Counted from the first letter of the stretch, positions 1 to 7,334 are shown. The stretch is DNA of 11,421 bases from CAYOVG01 sp964407285 (GCA_964407285.1 CAYOVG010000236.1:1-11421); one strand, 5' to 3'. Numbers and translations are program-made. Notes: generated by a model from the letters alone, not told the origin.

Positions 1-587
1 TCCTTGGGCATTTTCAGGGAATTGCAGAAGGCCATCCCTAGGATCGCTACCTGGGCTGAATGGGAAAACACGTGATATTCATTGGAAAAGGCGGATAGAA
101 GAACTTCCGGAACCACTTTGCCGGATGAAAGCAAAAACGAAATACTGCCCACAACCTCTCGTCCCATGCTTACATTGCCCGGCTGGGGACGCTCCCTGAA
201 TACCTTTCGGACGACGCTTTCGGCATACGAGCAGATAATCCGGCACTTCGTCCCTGGAGAAACGCTGTTCGACAGCACGATATTGCCCGCAATACCGCGC
301 AGGTATTCACATATCCTGTCCTCGTCCTCCTTTCTTGCATACAATTCCGAAATACCGTTGCCAAAGAGGGAGATCACCGAATCATCGCAAGATTCTCCCT
401 GTTTGATCGCCTCCCTCAACTCGACCTCTCCCGACCCGGTCCTTACAGGCACGAAAAGATCGCATGGGAATGCGGAACGGGAAACAAAAACATCGGTTTT
501 CACCGATATATGATCGTCATCTCCCTTATAGGACCCATAATCGATGTCGCTCGGGAGAATCTCAGCCAGTAGCGATTGCGTTGTCAT
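1..587 (-). CDS. HD-GYP-type signalling protein, N-terminal part (runs off left edge)
   Basis: Translating the minus strand from the ATG at 587-585 gives about 195 uninterrupted residues to the window edge, starting MTTQSLLAEILPSDIDYG. Residues of about 38-90 (FPCDLFVPVR...ELYARKEDEDRI) resemble the N-terminal domain that often precedes HD-GYP domains in deltaproteobacterial proteins. The last residues, VFSHSAQVAILGMAF, match the HS-x-x-VA helix that opens an HD-GYP domain (known role: cyclic-di-GMP phosphodiesterase). The catalytic HD and GYP motifs would lie beyond the window, so activity cannot be judged. No membrane segment or signal peptide is visible, so it is probably cytoplasmic. It begins 27 bp after the stop of a decayed paralogue (615-1640), suggesting a tandem duplication. 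The Shine-Dalgarno is weak (an AGAGCAGAG stretch just before the ATG). The family call is fairly secure; the substrate is family inference. Confidence 0.75.
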   Translation of the reverse strand, partial: MTTQSLLAEILPSDIDYGSYKGDDDHISVKTDVFVSRSAFPCDLFVPVRTGSGEVELREAIKQGESCDDSVISLFGNGISELYARKEDEDRICEYLRGIAGNIVLSNSVSPGTKCRIICSYAESVVRKVFRERPQPGNVSMGREVVGSISFLLSSGKVVPEVLLSAFSNEYHVFSHSAQVAILGMAFCNSLKMPK

Positions 588-614
588 GGACTCTGCTCTC
601 TATCTAAGAAACCT

Positions 615-1640
615 TCAGATCCACCCAATGGAAAGTAGCGCTTGCAGGTCCCCCGGTTGTGCGGTTTCACCTGCTTTAAGAGCGCTTTCCTCGCACTGCC
701 GGATGGCGGTAATCACCTCTTTGTTCAGCTCATCGAATTGGATGCCCGGCAAGGCTTTTCCCGCAGCCATGTTGATATGTCTGATAGTTCCCGAAACCAG
801 GGGCGGTTTTTCATTACCGTGCGGTCTTATGTAGACCCGCACATCGTCTCCAATGCCGATGTTGGGAAGCGGATTGTCTTCCGCCGGTTTCAATACGACC
901 TTGCAGAGCCTCCCGTGCTGATATTCAAAATAGCGCCGCAGAACCCCGGACTTGAGTTCGAAATCGTTTCCCCAAAATTCCAGTTGCACTTCGTTGCCGG
1001 GTTCCAGGTTGATCCGCTTCCCATGGTCGGCTGACACCGCTTTTCCTTCTTGTCCTATGAACCTGGCAAATTCCTCGAGCAACTGCCCGTCGAATGTGGG
1101 ACCCATTTCCCCGCTCATGATGCCGAGAGCTTTGGAAATGGGGAGGGCGTTCTTATACGACCTCCTGGTTGTAAGAGCGTCGTAGCAGTCGAGAATGCGG
1201 GCGACACGCGCGTATTTATGAATTTGATTCCCCTTCAGGCCCTTCGGACAGCCCGTCCCGTCCATGGCCTCATGGTGAAACAGGGGCGCGTTCAGTTGCC
1301 GTGCCGACATGATCTGGGTCTCCTTGAGCTTTTGATACCCCATGACGGTGTGCTTCTTGATGATTTCAAACTCCTCCCTGGTCAAGCGGGAGGGCTTGTT
1401 GAGAATTCCACCGTCTATGTGGCTCTTTTGCCCACATCGTGGAAAAGCGCTCCGACACCGATGCTGCATCGCGTACACAAGGTCAAATCGATGAGTGATG
1501 GATTTTACAGATGGTGCTTTCCTTATGCTCCATCACCTGCGCAAAATCAAAGCGCGCATAGGTGAAAAAATCCACTGTAGGTATGGTAATGGCGGTTTAG
1601 GCGGGAATAGTCCTCAAAAATTGCAGATATAAGCTTTATT
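615..1640 (-). pseudogene. Frameshifted HD-GYP domain gene (decayed paralogue of the gene at 1-587)
   Basis: From about 1425 down to the stop at 615 one frame reads the core of an HD-GYP domain: GGILNKPSRLTREEFEIIKKH, then HHEAMDGTGCPKGLKG and ARVARILDCYDALTTRRSYKNALP. A C-terminal tail of about 110 residues follows, weakly PilZ-like (GIQFDEL). Upstream the domain is split over other frames. GVGALFHDVGK, holding the HD pair at 1441-1436, ends at a TAG (1415-1417). Before it FAQVMEHKESTICKIHHSS ends at a TGA (1483-1485), and before that SAIFEDYSRLNRHYHTYSG ends at a TGA (1547-1549). So at least three frameshifts interrupt it. The GYP signature reads GCP. The N-terminal domain present in the neighbour at 1-587 is not recognisable upstream, so the gene also seems 5' truncated. 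Sequencing error could mimic one shift, less plausibly three plus a motif change. The 5' boundary is approximate. Confidence 0.72.
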
Positions 1641-1830
1641 CCGCACGTTTTCTGAGATATTCGTCAAGCGAGATTGAAGGATCGTGTCAAACGCGATTCA
1701 CAAGTAGTATCCACCAGCAGCTCGCAAATCCGGACTTGGCGACGGGACCGTCCTTCCGGCAGGTTAATTTCCTGGAGTGGACCGAGAATCAATTCAAACG
1801 CGCAACGAAAAGACACCGGGCGCCATCCCA

Positions 1831-2253
1831 TCAGGAACCGTCTCCCATTACAGTCACCATTACTCTTCTTTCCCTCGCCTTCACATCGCAATCCAGGTGG
1901 AAGATCTGCTGCCACGCGCCCAGAACGAGTTTTCCGTCGGATACCGGAACGGTCAACGACGGCCCCAGGAGCGTCGCCTGGAGATGGGAATGGCCGTTTC
2001 CGTCGTGCCAGGCCTGCTCGTGCCCGTAGTCCCGGCTCGGAGGAATCAGTCTGTCGAGAAGCTCCGGCAGGTCTCTCTCGAGTCCGGGTTCGAATTCGAT
2101 CATGCCGACGGAGCCGGTGCTGCCCACATTGAAGATGTGCGCTATTCCGGTCCGTATCCCCGAGTCGGATACGATCCGCGCGACTCGATCCGTGAGGTCG
2201 TGCATGTCGCCGTGTCCCCTGGTCGTTACCGTCAATGTTTTCTGGTATACCAT
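1831..2253 (-). CDS. yjbQ: YjbQ family protein (UPF0047; secondary thiamine-phosphate synthase family)
   Basis: The product is about 140 residues, the family's usual size, and covers the whole family: an MVYQKTLTV opening, an IFNVGSTGSVGMIEFEPG strand-helix, DGNGHSHLQATLLGPSLTVP, and LGAWQQIFHLDCD near the end. The frame stays open upstream to an ATG at 2283, but the ATG at 2253 puts MVYQKTLTV level with the MWYQHTLTL start of the E. coli protein and has a weak GGACGGG ribosome site six bases before it, so I prefer it. YjbQ proteins form compact trimers; weak thiamine-phosphate synthase activity has been reported and the physiological role is unsettled. It is probably cytosolic, with no signal peptide or membrane segment. 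It lies 183 bp after the channel gene and upstream of the HD-GYP pair on the same strand. Neither context suggests a specific partner, so co-transcription is uncertain. Confidence 0.88.
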   Translation of the reverse strand: MVYQKTLTVTTRGHGDMHDLTDRVARIVSDSGIRTGIAHIFNVGSTGSVGMIEFEPGLERDLPELLDRLIPPSRDYGHEQAWHDGNGHSHLQATLLGPSLTVPVSDGKLVLGAWQQIFHLDCDVKARERRVMVTVMGDGS

Positions 2254-2436
2254 TTTCATCCCGTCCATGAAGAAGTGTTGCATCGCCCTCGAGGAATCGC
2301 CGGCCGATTCCCCCCCGCCGGCCTTTTTTCGATTACGCCATCTTTCGGGTGTACCGTCTTGCCGACCCGATCTACCGGCAGATTATAACAGTACGGGACA
2401 CATCCGCCAATCCGGAGGACAAAATACGATAATGAT

Positions 2437-3543
2437 TCAACCCCGAAAGACCTTGGATGAGTCATTCTCATCGATGGTCTCCTCAAAGCCGTACTCCATG
2501 AACTCCGCAATGGCGGCCACGCCGGCATACCACTTCCGACGAAGTTCGATGTAAGAGTCCGCCCCGGCCTCGAGGTCGGGAACGACCGGGACCATCAAAC
2601 TCCGAAGGCGCTCGGCCACCGATAAAAAGTGCTCTCTCCACTCCTCCATCGTTTGCGGCGGCGGGTCCTCGTGCTTGCGTATGAATTTATCGGCGAGGAA
2701 TTCCGCGGATATCATCCGGAGCATATCCATCCCGCTGGTCCACAGGTCATCGGTCAACACGGAGAGGACCGTGGGGGCGTCTCCATCCCTTTTCAGCACG
2801 GTTTTCAGCAAGCAGGCCGAGTCCATGGAGATCAGGGCGATGCGGGCGACCGAATACCGCATGTCCTTGAACCAGAAGTAGTGAAGCACCGGGTAGAAAT
2901 GGTGTGTTTCGGTAAGGTCCGTAATCTGTTTCGTCATCCACTCGAATTCACGTTGCGCGCGCCGATGTGTTCCATCCATGAAGAGCCGGCTGATGAAATC
3001 GGCGGGCTTTCCGGTTCCGCCCGTTTTGTAGTGGAGCAGGAGAGCGAAGGTGTTGCGGCGCCTGATCGCGCTGTAGACGGATAGGAAGTAGGTGATTACG
3101 AGCGTAAAGAAGGAGAAGCCCATCGCGGCTTCCAGCACCGCCAGCAGCCGGTATTCTCCCGTCTTCGGGACGATGTCGCCGACCCCCAGGGTCGTGAAGT
3201 TGAAGCCGCTGAAGTACAGGGCCGAGGCGAAATCTTTCGGCGTCTCACCCTGGCTCGCCTGGATGGAACGGCCGAGTTCCGGCCACACCATCAGCGCAAA
3301 TCCCGAAATGATCAGCGTCAACCAGGCGGCCATGATCATCAGGAGTAGAGTCGGTCCGGTAAAGGACAAAAAACCGCCTCGCCGCCTGCCGAGGAGGAAC
3401 GACACACGACGTGAGAAACGCCACATTCCCGCATTCAGAAAAGGGCTCAGCAGACCGGCCCCGCTCCGCGCGTAAAGCACGGTCAGGAAAACATCGACAA
3501 CACCCGTCAGGACCAACAGCAGCCCCGCCAATTTCAGCAGCAA
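2437..3543 (-). CDS. Two-pore-helix potassium channel family protein (Ion_trans_2) with long cytoplasmic tail
   Basis: A hydrophobic N-terminus (LLLKLAGLLLVLTGVVDVFL) and a second hydrophobic segment near residues 62-87 (LLLMIMAAWLTLIISGFAL) come before a pore loop with the selectivity-filter variant TTLGVGD, which corresponds to the TxGYGD of potassium channels. A last helix (LLAVLEAAMGFSFFTLVITYFL) follows. The remaining 200 or so residues look soluble and match no ligand-binding domain I recognise; no RCK/TrkA-N nucleotide motif is visible. The likely role is inner-membrane K+ conductance. Two TTG starts are possible: 3561 and 3543. The second has AGGGGGA six bases ahead, while the first has only a GC palindrome (3567-3578) before it, so I chose 3543. 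The gene follows copA by about 34 bp (16 bp if the longer start is used) and is probably co-transcribed. V for Y in the filter is a known tolerated variant. Confidence 0.85.
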   Translation of the reverse strand: MLLKLAGLLLVLTGVVDVFLTVLYARSGAGLLSPFLNAGMWRFSRRVSFLLGRRRGGFLSFTGPTLLLMIMAAWLTLIISGFALMVWPELGRSIQASQGETPKDFASALYFSGFNFTTLGVGDIVPKTGEYRLLAVLEAAMGFSFFTLVITYFLSVYSAIRRRNTFALLLHYKTGGTGKPADFISRLFMDGTHRRAQREFEWMTKQITDLTETHHFYPVLHYFWFKDMRYSVARIALISMDSACLLKTVLKRDGDAPTVLSVLTDDLWTSGMDMLRMISAEFLADKFIRKHEDPPPQTMEEWREHFLSVAERLRSLMVPVVPDLEAGADSYIELRRKWYAGVAAIAEFMEYGFEETIDENDSSKVFRG

Positions 3544-3577
3544 ATCCCGTCCCCCTTTCAACCCGCGGCCCGCGGGC

Positions 3578-6190
3578 CTAAAGATCTTTTCCCTTGAGCC
3601 TCAACGCGTTTGCGATGACCGACACGGAACTGAGGCTCATGGCCGCCGCCGCGATCATCGGACTCAGCAGCACTCCGAAAAACGGGTAGAGCGCGCCCGC
3701 CGCGACCGGAATGCCCAGGGTGTTGTAGACGAAGGCGAGGAAAAGGTTCTGCTTTATGTTCTTTATCGTGGCGCGGCTGAGTATCCGCGCCCGGACGATC
3801 CCCCGCAGGTCGCCTCGAACGAGGGTAACCCCCGCGCTCTCCATGGCCACATCCGTCCCCGTGCCCATGGCGATGCCGATGTGCGCCCGGGCAAGAGCGG
3901 GAGCATCGTTGATTCCGTCTCCGGCCATCGCCGTAAACGCTCCCTCCTCCTGGAGGCGCGCGATCTGCGCGGCTTTGTGCTCGGGAAGCACTTCGGCCAC
4001 GACCTCGTCGATGCCCAGCCTCTCCGCAACCGCTCGCGCGGTCGTCCAGTTGTCTCCGGTGAGCATGACGATGCGAACGCCTTCATCATGGAGGAGTTCC
4101 ACCGCCTCGTAGGTCGACTCCTTGATGGGGTCCGCAACTCCGATGACGCCCGCGGCCTTTCCGTCAACGGCGACGAACACGACCGTCTGCCCCTGAGCTC
4201 GCAAGGACTCGACCCTCGACGAAAGACCTCCGACGCCCGCGTCGGCCCCGATGTCCTCGAGCAGCTTGAGATTTCCCAGGGCGACTTTCCTTCCCTCCAC
4301 GAGCCCCTTGACGCCCTTGCCCGTTACGGATTCGAAGTCCCTTGCCGCAACGAGGCCGATGCCGCGCTCCCTCGCGCCGTCAACGACGGCCGCCGCAAGC
4401 GGGTGCTCGCTTCCCTGCTCGATGCTCGCGGCAAGGCGAAGGACCTCCTCGTCGCCGAACCCTTCCAGGGCTTCGACGGTCGTGAGCTTCGGCTTCCCCT
4501 CGGTGAGCGTGCCCGTTTTATCGACCACGAGCGTATCGACTTTCCTCATGGTTTCGATGGCCTCGGCATTTTTGAAGAGTATCCCCGACCGGGCGCCCTT
4601 TCCCGCGGCGACCATGATCGACATTGGCGTTGCAAGCCCCAGGGCGCAGGGACAGGCGATGATGAGGACCGCAACGGCGTTGACGATGGCGAAGGCCATG
4701 CGGGGGGCGGGCCCGAAGAGCGCCCATCCGATGAATGTCGCAACGGCCGCCACGATCACGGAGGGCACGAACCAGGCGGCTGTAAGGTCCGCCAGCCGCT
4801 GAATGGGAGCGCGGCTCCGCTGAGCTTCCGACACCATTCTCACGATCTGGGCCAGGAGAGTTTCGGAGCCCACCCTCTCGGCCTGCATGATCAGGGTCCC
4901 GGTCCCGTTTATGGTCGCCCCCGTCACCCTGTCGCCCTTTTGCTTCTCCACCGCGATGGGTTCGCCGGTTATCATCGACTCGTCAACGCTGCCGGAGCCG
5001 TCGACAACCACGCCATCCACCGGGACCTTCTCGCCGGGTCTTACCCGCAGCAGGTCGCCGGGGCGGACCTCGCTCAACAGGACGTCTTCTTCCCTGCCGT
5101 CCCGGCGTATGATCCTCGCGGTCTTCGGGGCCAGTCCCAGGAGCGCCTTGATGGCGGACCCGGTCCGGCTGCGGGCTTTGAGTTCCAGCACCTGTCCGAG
5201 CAGCACCAGGGTGACGATCACGGCCGCGGCTTCGAAGTAGACCCCCACTTCACCGAGTTCGTTCCTGAAGGAAGCGGGAAAGATCTGCGGAAAGAGCACC
5301 GCGATAAGGCTGTAGACATAGGCGACGCCCACGCCCAGGCCGATCAGGCTGAACATGTTGAGGCTGCGGTTGACCACGGACAGCCACGCTCTTTGGAAAA
5401 AGGGCAGACCGCCCCAAAGCGTCACCGGGGTCGCCAGGATCAACTGTATCCAGTTCATACCCTTGATCGATGCAAGCCGGGCGAATGCCGGACCCGGAAC
5501 CATGTGGCCCATGGCGAGAATGAGGATCGGAATCGTGAAGGCCGCACTGACCCAAAAGCGCTTCTTCATGTCGATCAGTTCCGGGTTTTCCTCTTCCTGC
5601 TCCGCCGCGGCAACCGTCCGCGGTTCGAGGGCCATGCCGCACTTGGGGCAGTTGCCCGGCCTGTCGCTTACGACTTCCGGGTGCATGGGGCAGGTGTACT
5701 CCACCCGCTCTTCCGGGAAACTCCCCGCCGCGGGCTCCAGCGCCATGCCGCACTTGGGACAGCTTCCCGGCCCGACCCGCCTGACCTCCGGGTGCATCGG
5801 ACAGGTGAAAACCGCCTGCCCGCCGGCAGCCCGGCCGCGGCCGGTATGGCCCCCGACGGCGTGGCCCCCGGCCATGTGGTCTCCGGCCATATGGTCTTCG
5901 GCCGCGCGGTTTTCCGCCATATGGTTTCCGGCCGTGTGATCGCCGGCGCCATGCCCTTCCGCGCCGTGTCCAACGTCGCCGCGACCGCCGGCCCCTTCCC
6001 GGCGCGGGCGAATACTATCCATATATCGGTCCGGCCGCCGTTTGAACTCCTCCAGGCAATGCCTGCTGCAGAAGAAGAGACTCTCGCCGTCCTTGCGAAG
6101 TTCTCCCGCGGCCCGCTCTTTTTCGACCATCATTCCGCATACGGGGTCCCGCTTCACTGCGTGATGGCCGGATGTTTCTTCCTGGTTCAC
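3578..6190 (-). CDS. copA: Copper/silver-translocating P-type ATPase (P1B-1 type) with YHS and heavy-metal-binding domains
   Basis: A Cu+/Ag+ export ATPase of about 870 residues in the inner membrane. In order: a YHS metal-binding domain (about 9-60, DPVCGM...FCSRHC); a His/Ala/Gly-rich pentapeptide repeat (about 75-120); two heavy-metal-binding repeats (TCPMHPE...CPKCGMALEP, about 128-153 and 165-190); and membrane helices. The actuator TGEP is near 408, the transmembrane CPC of CPCALGLATP near 513, the phosphorylation site DKTGTLT near 557, the nucleotide-domain SEHP near 594, and GDGINDAP near 757. The YN in helix 7 and MSLSS in helix 8 fit the Cu+ subtype. The frame opens at a TTG (6208), but GAGGAG sits six bases before the GTG at 6190, so GTG is my start. 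The channel gene follows closely. A terminator-like hairpin lies about 20 bp upstream, so expression may depend on read-through. Confidence 0.95.
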   Translation of the reverse strand: MNQEETSGHHAVKRDPVCGMMVEKERAAGELRKDGESLFFCSRHCLEEFKRRPDRYMDSIRPRREGAGGRGDVGHGAEGHGAGDHTAGNHMAENRAAEDHMAGDHMAGGHAVGGHTGRGRAAGGQAVFTCPMHPEVRRVGPGSCPKCGMALEPAAGSFPEERVEYTCPMHPEVVSDRPGNCPKCGMALEPRTVAAAEQEEENPELIDMKKRFWVSAAFTIPILILAMGHMVPGPAFARLASIKGMNWIQLILATPVTLWGGLPFFQRAWLSVVNRSLNMFSLIGLGVGVAYVYSLIAVLFPQIFPASFRNELGEVGVYFEAAAVIVTLVLLGQVLELKARSRTGSAIKALLGLAPKTARIIRRDGREEDVLLSEVRPGDLLRVRPGEKVPVDGVVVDGSGSVDESMITGEPIAVEKQKGDRVTGATINGTGTLIMQAERVGSETLLAQIVRMVSEAQRSRAPIQRLADLTAAWFVPSVIVAAVATFIGWALFGPAPRMAFAIVNAVAVLIIACPCALGLATPMSIMVAAGKGARSGILFKNAEAIETMRKVDTLVVDKTGTLTEGKPKLTTVEALEGFGDEEVLRLAASIEQGSEHPLAAAVVDGARERGIGLVAARDFESVTGKGVKGLVEGRKVALGNLKLLEDIGADAGVGGLSSRVESLRAQGQTVVFVAVDGKAAGVIGVADPIKESTYEAVELLHDEGVRIVMLTGDNWTTARAVAERLGIDEVVAEVLPEHKAAQIARLQEEGAFTAMAGDGINDAPALARAHIGIAMGTGTDVAMESAGVTLVRGDLRGIVRARILSRATIKNIKQNLFLAFVYNTLGIPVAAGALYPFFGVLLSPMIAAAAMSLSSVSVIANALRLKGKDL
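5833..5967 (-). repeat. 15-bp in-frame tandem repeat coding a His-rich pentapeptide array in CopA
   Basis: On the plus strand nine consecutive 15-bp units follow each other without gaps, most starting GGT or GGC and ending near CCGGCCATAT or a close variant. On the coding strand they encode the pentapeptide pattern D/G/N-H-M/T-A-G (DHTAG, NHMAE, DHMAG, DHMAG, GHAVG, GHTGR and so on). The array forms a flexible His-rich linker between the YHS domain and the first CPMHPE repeat. It is a probable metal-binding, length-variable region; binding is an inference. Confidence 0.85.
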
Positions 6191-6210
6191 CGCATTCTCC
6201 TCATTCAACG

Positions 6211-6240
6211 AAAAACCGGCAGGAAAGAATCCCTGCCGGT
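6211..6240 (-). terminator. Intrinsic-terminator-like hairpin immediately upstream of copA
   Basis: The arms 6232-6240 and 6215-6223 form a perfect 9-bp stem (ACCGGCAGG on the minus strand pairing with CCTGCCGGT) around an 8-base loop, followed in the minus direction by a run of five Ts (6215-6211). It sits about 20 bp before the copA GTG and only about 10 bp before its ribosome site. It could end the transcript of the small gene at 6516-6635, or act as an attenuator within a shared leader. There is no space for a promoter between it and copA. Confidence 0.65.
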
Positions 6241-6259
6241 TCGGCGGATAGCTGTATAC

Positions 6260-6398
6260 ACCGTGAACGATCGAAATCCGGAATTCCTTGTGCGGTTACG
6301 GCTGCCGGTCGCGACCCGGCTGTCGAATCGCAACGGGTCGCGACTGAGAGCCGCAAATAACCGTACAGGAAAAATAATGGTCCCACCCGTTCACGGTA
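6260..6398. repeat. Palindromic intergenic element, copy 1
   Basis: A 10-bp perfect outer inverted repeat, ACCGTGAACG (6260-6269) and CGTTCACGGT (6388-6397), encloses a perfect 9-bp inner stem, TCGCGACCC (6309-6317) and GGGTCGCGA (6335-6343). The left half closely matches the left half of the element at 8767-8903 (same order GTGAACG, TCGAAATCCGG, TTCCTTGTGCG, GGCTGCCGG) and the two are 136-137 bp from GTG to GGTA. It is likely a non-autonomous mobile or REP-like element. It lies in the leader between the small Cys-rich gene and copA. Confidence 0.8.
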
Positions 6399-6515
6399 TG
6401 GCTGACTCAACCGGTCTGCGCGTCAAGCCGGGCACATTCAAACAAGGTATTCACGGCTCGACGCATTCACGGACCGACGGCGCCGGAAGATATATTGAAG
6501 AGCACACAGGCTATA

Positions 6516-6635
6516 CTACTTCTTCTGTTCCTGTTGCTCCATATGAAGCTTCTGATCGCAAGCCGAGCATCTGCCATCTTGCGTCACGCAGGGGCTCTGT
6601 TGAAGTTCCATCCCGCAAATACCGCATTTCTCCAT
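6516..6635 (-). CDS. Small Cys-rich (zinc-ribbon-like) protein, 39 residues
   Basis: The minus strand reads an ATG at 6635 to a TAG at 6516: it begins MEKCGICGMELQQSPC and ends EQQEQKK. Five cysteines lie at positions 4, 7, 16, 23 and 26, making two CxxC pairs (CGIC and CSAC) separated by 15 residues, with C16 and H31 as further possible ligands. The layout is that of a small metal-binding knuckle. CGICGMEL shares the CxxCGMxL pattern of the CPKCGMAL motifs in the CopA metal-binding repeats encoded downstream. It has no signal peptide, so it should be cytosolic. A near-ideal Shine-Dalgarno (AAGGAGGTGA at 6651-6642) lies six bases before the ATG and a promoter-like sequence just beyond. I do not recognise the family. 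A role as metal chaperone or sensor for copA is a guess from context; translation itself is well supported. Confidence 0.75.
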   Translation of the reverse strand: MEKCGICGMELQQSPCVTQDGRCSACDQKLHMEQQEQKK

Positions 6636-6641
6636 TCTTAT

Positions 6642-6651
6642 TCACCTCCTT
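6642..6651 (-). promoter_or_regulatory. Near-consensus Shine-Dalgarno for the 39-residue gene
   Basis: The minus strand reads AAGGAGGTGA, an almost complete match to the 16S rRNA anti-Shine-Dalgarno, six bases before the ATG at 6635. It is the strongest ribosome site in the minus-strand block and is the main evidence that the short gene is translated. Confidence 0.85.
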
Positions 6652-6663
6652 TTTATATCCTTC

Positions 6664-6700
6664 TAACTTTATATGCTAAACTTAACTTTAACTTTGTCAA
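6664..6700 (-). promoter_or_regulatory. Promoter with AAAGTTA direct repeats driving the small gene (and perhaps copA)
   Basis: The minus strand carries a consensus -35 TTGACA (6700-6695), then 16 bases, then TAGCAT (6678-6673) as a possible -10. TATAAA (6673-6668) is a better hexamer but sits 21 bp away. Three exact copies of AAAGTTA (plus-strand TAACTTT at 6664-6670, 6683-6689 and 6689-6695) overlap these elements. The segment is AT-rich in a GC-rich region. The repeats sit where a repressor or activator would bind; the regulator is not in the window. Confidence 0.6.
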
Positions 6701-6730
6701 TGATATCGCAACACAACGCCGGCAGCAGCC

Positions 6731-6900
6731 GTTCCGGATGTTCCTCTTTGCGCGGTTACGGCTGCCGGCCGCTACCGGACAATCGAAACGCAATCGACTC
6801 CGGATGCTCCATCCATGCCGGCGCAACCGGCAGGCGTAATGCCGGCAAAGCGCAACATGCCGCGGTCGAAAACCGAAACCGCGCAAAGCGGTCCAATCGA
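6731..6900. repeat. Palindromic intergenic element, copy 2 (diverged)
   Basis: CTTTGCGCGGT (6746-6756) and ACCGCGCAAAG (6878-6888) form a perfect 11-bp stem. The stretch GCGGTTACGGCTGCCGG beginning at 6752 is shared with copy 1 and nearly with copy 3, and TTCCGG and TCGAAACGC occur in the same relative order. It lacks the outer GTGAACG end, so it is a diverged or rearranged copy. The segment 6636-7441 holds no gene I can support; this repeat, those at 7018-7092 and 7335-7425 and the promoter at 6664-6700 are what I see in it. Confidence 0.7.
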
Positions 6901-7017
6901 GACTCCCGATATTGGCTTCGTTCGTAATTGCAGTCTTATGTCCCAAGCATGTTTCCCATGGGAGGCGGGGCATGGTTCATAGCCATGTGTTTGAGGCAAT
7001 GCTTGAAAGGACTCATC

Positions 7018-7092
7018 GTCATTCCCGCGCATGCGGAAATCCGGGTTATTCAAGGTTTCCCGGACCCCCGCTCCCCGCCTGCGCGGGGACAA
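7018..7092. repeat. GTCATTCCCGCG-type palindromic repeat
   Basis: The arms CCCGCGCATGCGG (7024-7036) and CCGCCTGCGCGGG (7075-7087) pair at 12 of 13 positions, and an inner TCCGGG (7040-7045) pairs with CCCGGA (7059-7064). The outer sequence CGTCATTCCCGCG...GCGGAAATCC is the widespread bacterial dispersed palindrome normally seen as GTCATTCCCGCG followed by GCGGGAATCC. It is unrelated to the three elements described at 6260, 6731 and 8767. Confidence 0.7.
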
Positions 7093-7334
7093 GCTTCGCG
7101 GGGGCGACGGCTTAAGCGCCGCCCTGTTATGAACCATGCCGAGGCGGGCATACCATCTCCGCGTGGCGCCGGCTTTCGAGAAACCGCGCCCGCCATGACC
7201 GACGACATCCAATCAATGGCATCCGACCAACGGCGTCCGACTGATGACATTATCCAACAGCGATCTTATTTTTGCACAACACAGCGTTGGTTGGTCCGCA
7301 TGAATTGAATCATCGACTCCACTCCTTCCGAGAG

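Noticed and set aside
82..513. A 143-codon plus-strand frame at the left edge
   Set aside because: The minus strand here codes a coherent HD-GYP N-terminus; the plus frame is Ser/Thr/Pro-rich with no motif.
1664..1830. A minus-strand frame (FELILGPLQEINLPEG..., ending at 1664) just after yjbQ
   Set aside because: It has some protein-like character but no recognised family, no start or ribosome site of its own, and overlaps the end of yjbQ in another frame. It could be a remnant; not enough to annotate.
2299..2330. A GCCGGC / GCCGGC stem followed by six Ts on the plus strand, between the yjbQ and channel genes
   Set aside because: It would end plus-strand transcripts, but both neighbours are on the minus strand and no plus-strand gene precedes it. 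GCCGGC is self-complementary and common in GC-rich DNA.
3881..6679. A 932-codon open frame on the plus strand, opposite copA
   Set aside because: It mirrors the GC-biased codons of copA, matches no family, lacks a ribosome site and runs on across the small Cys-rich gene and its leader. Long antisense frames are expected opposite GC-rich genes.
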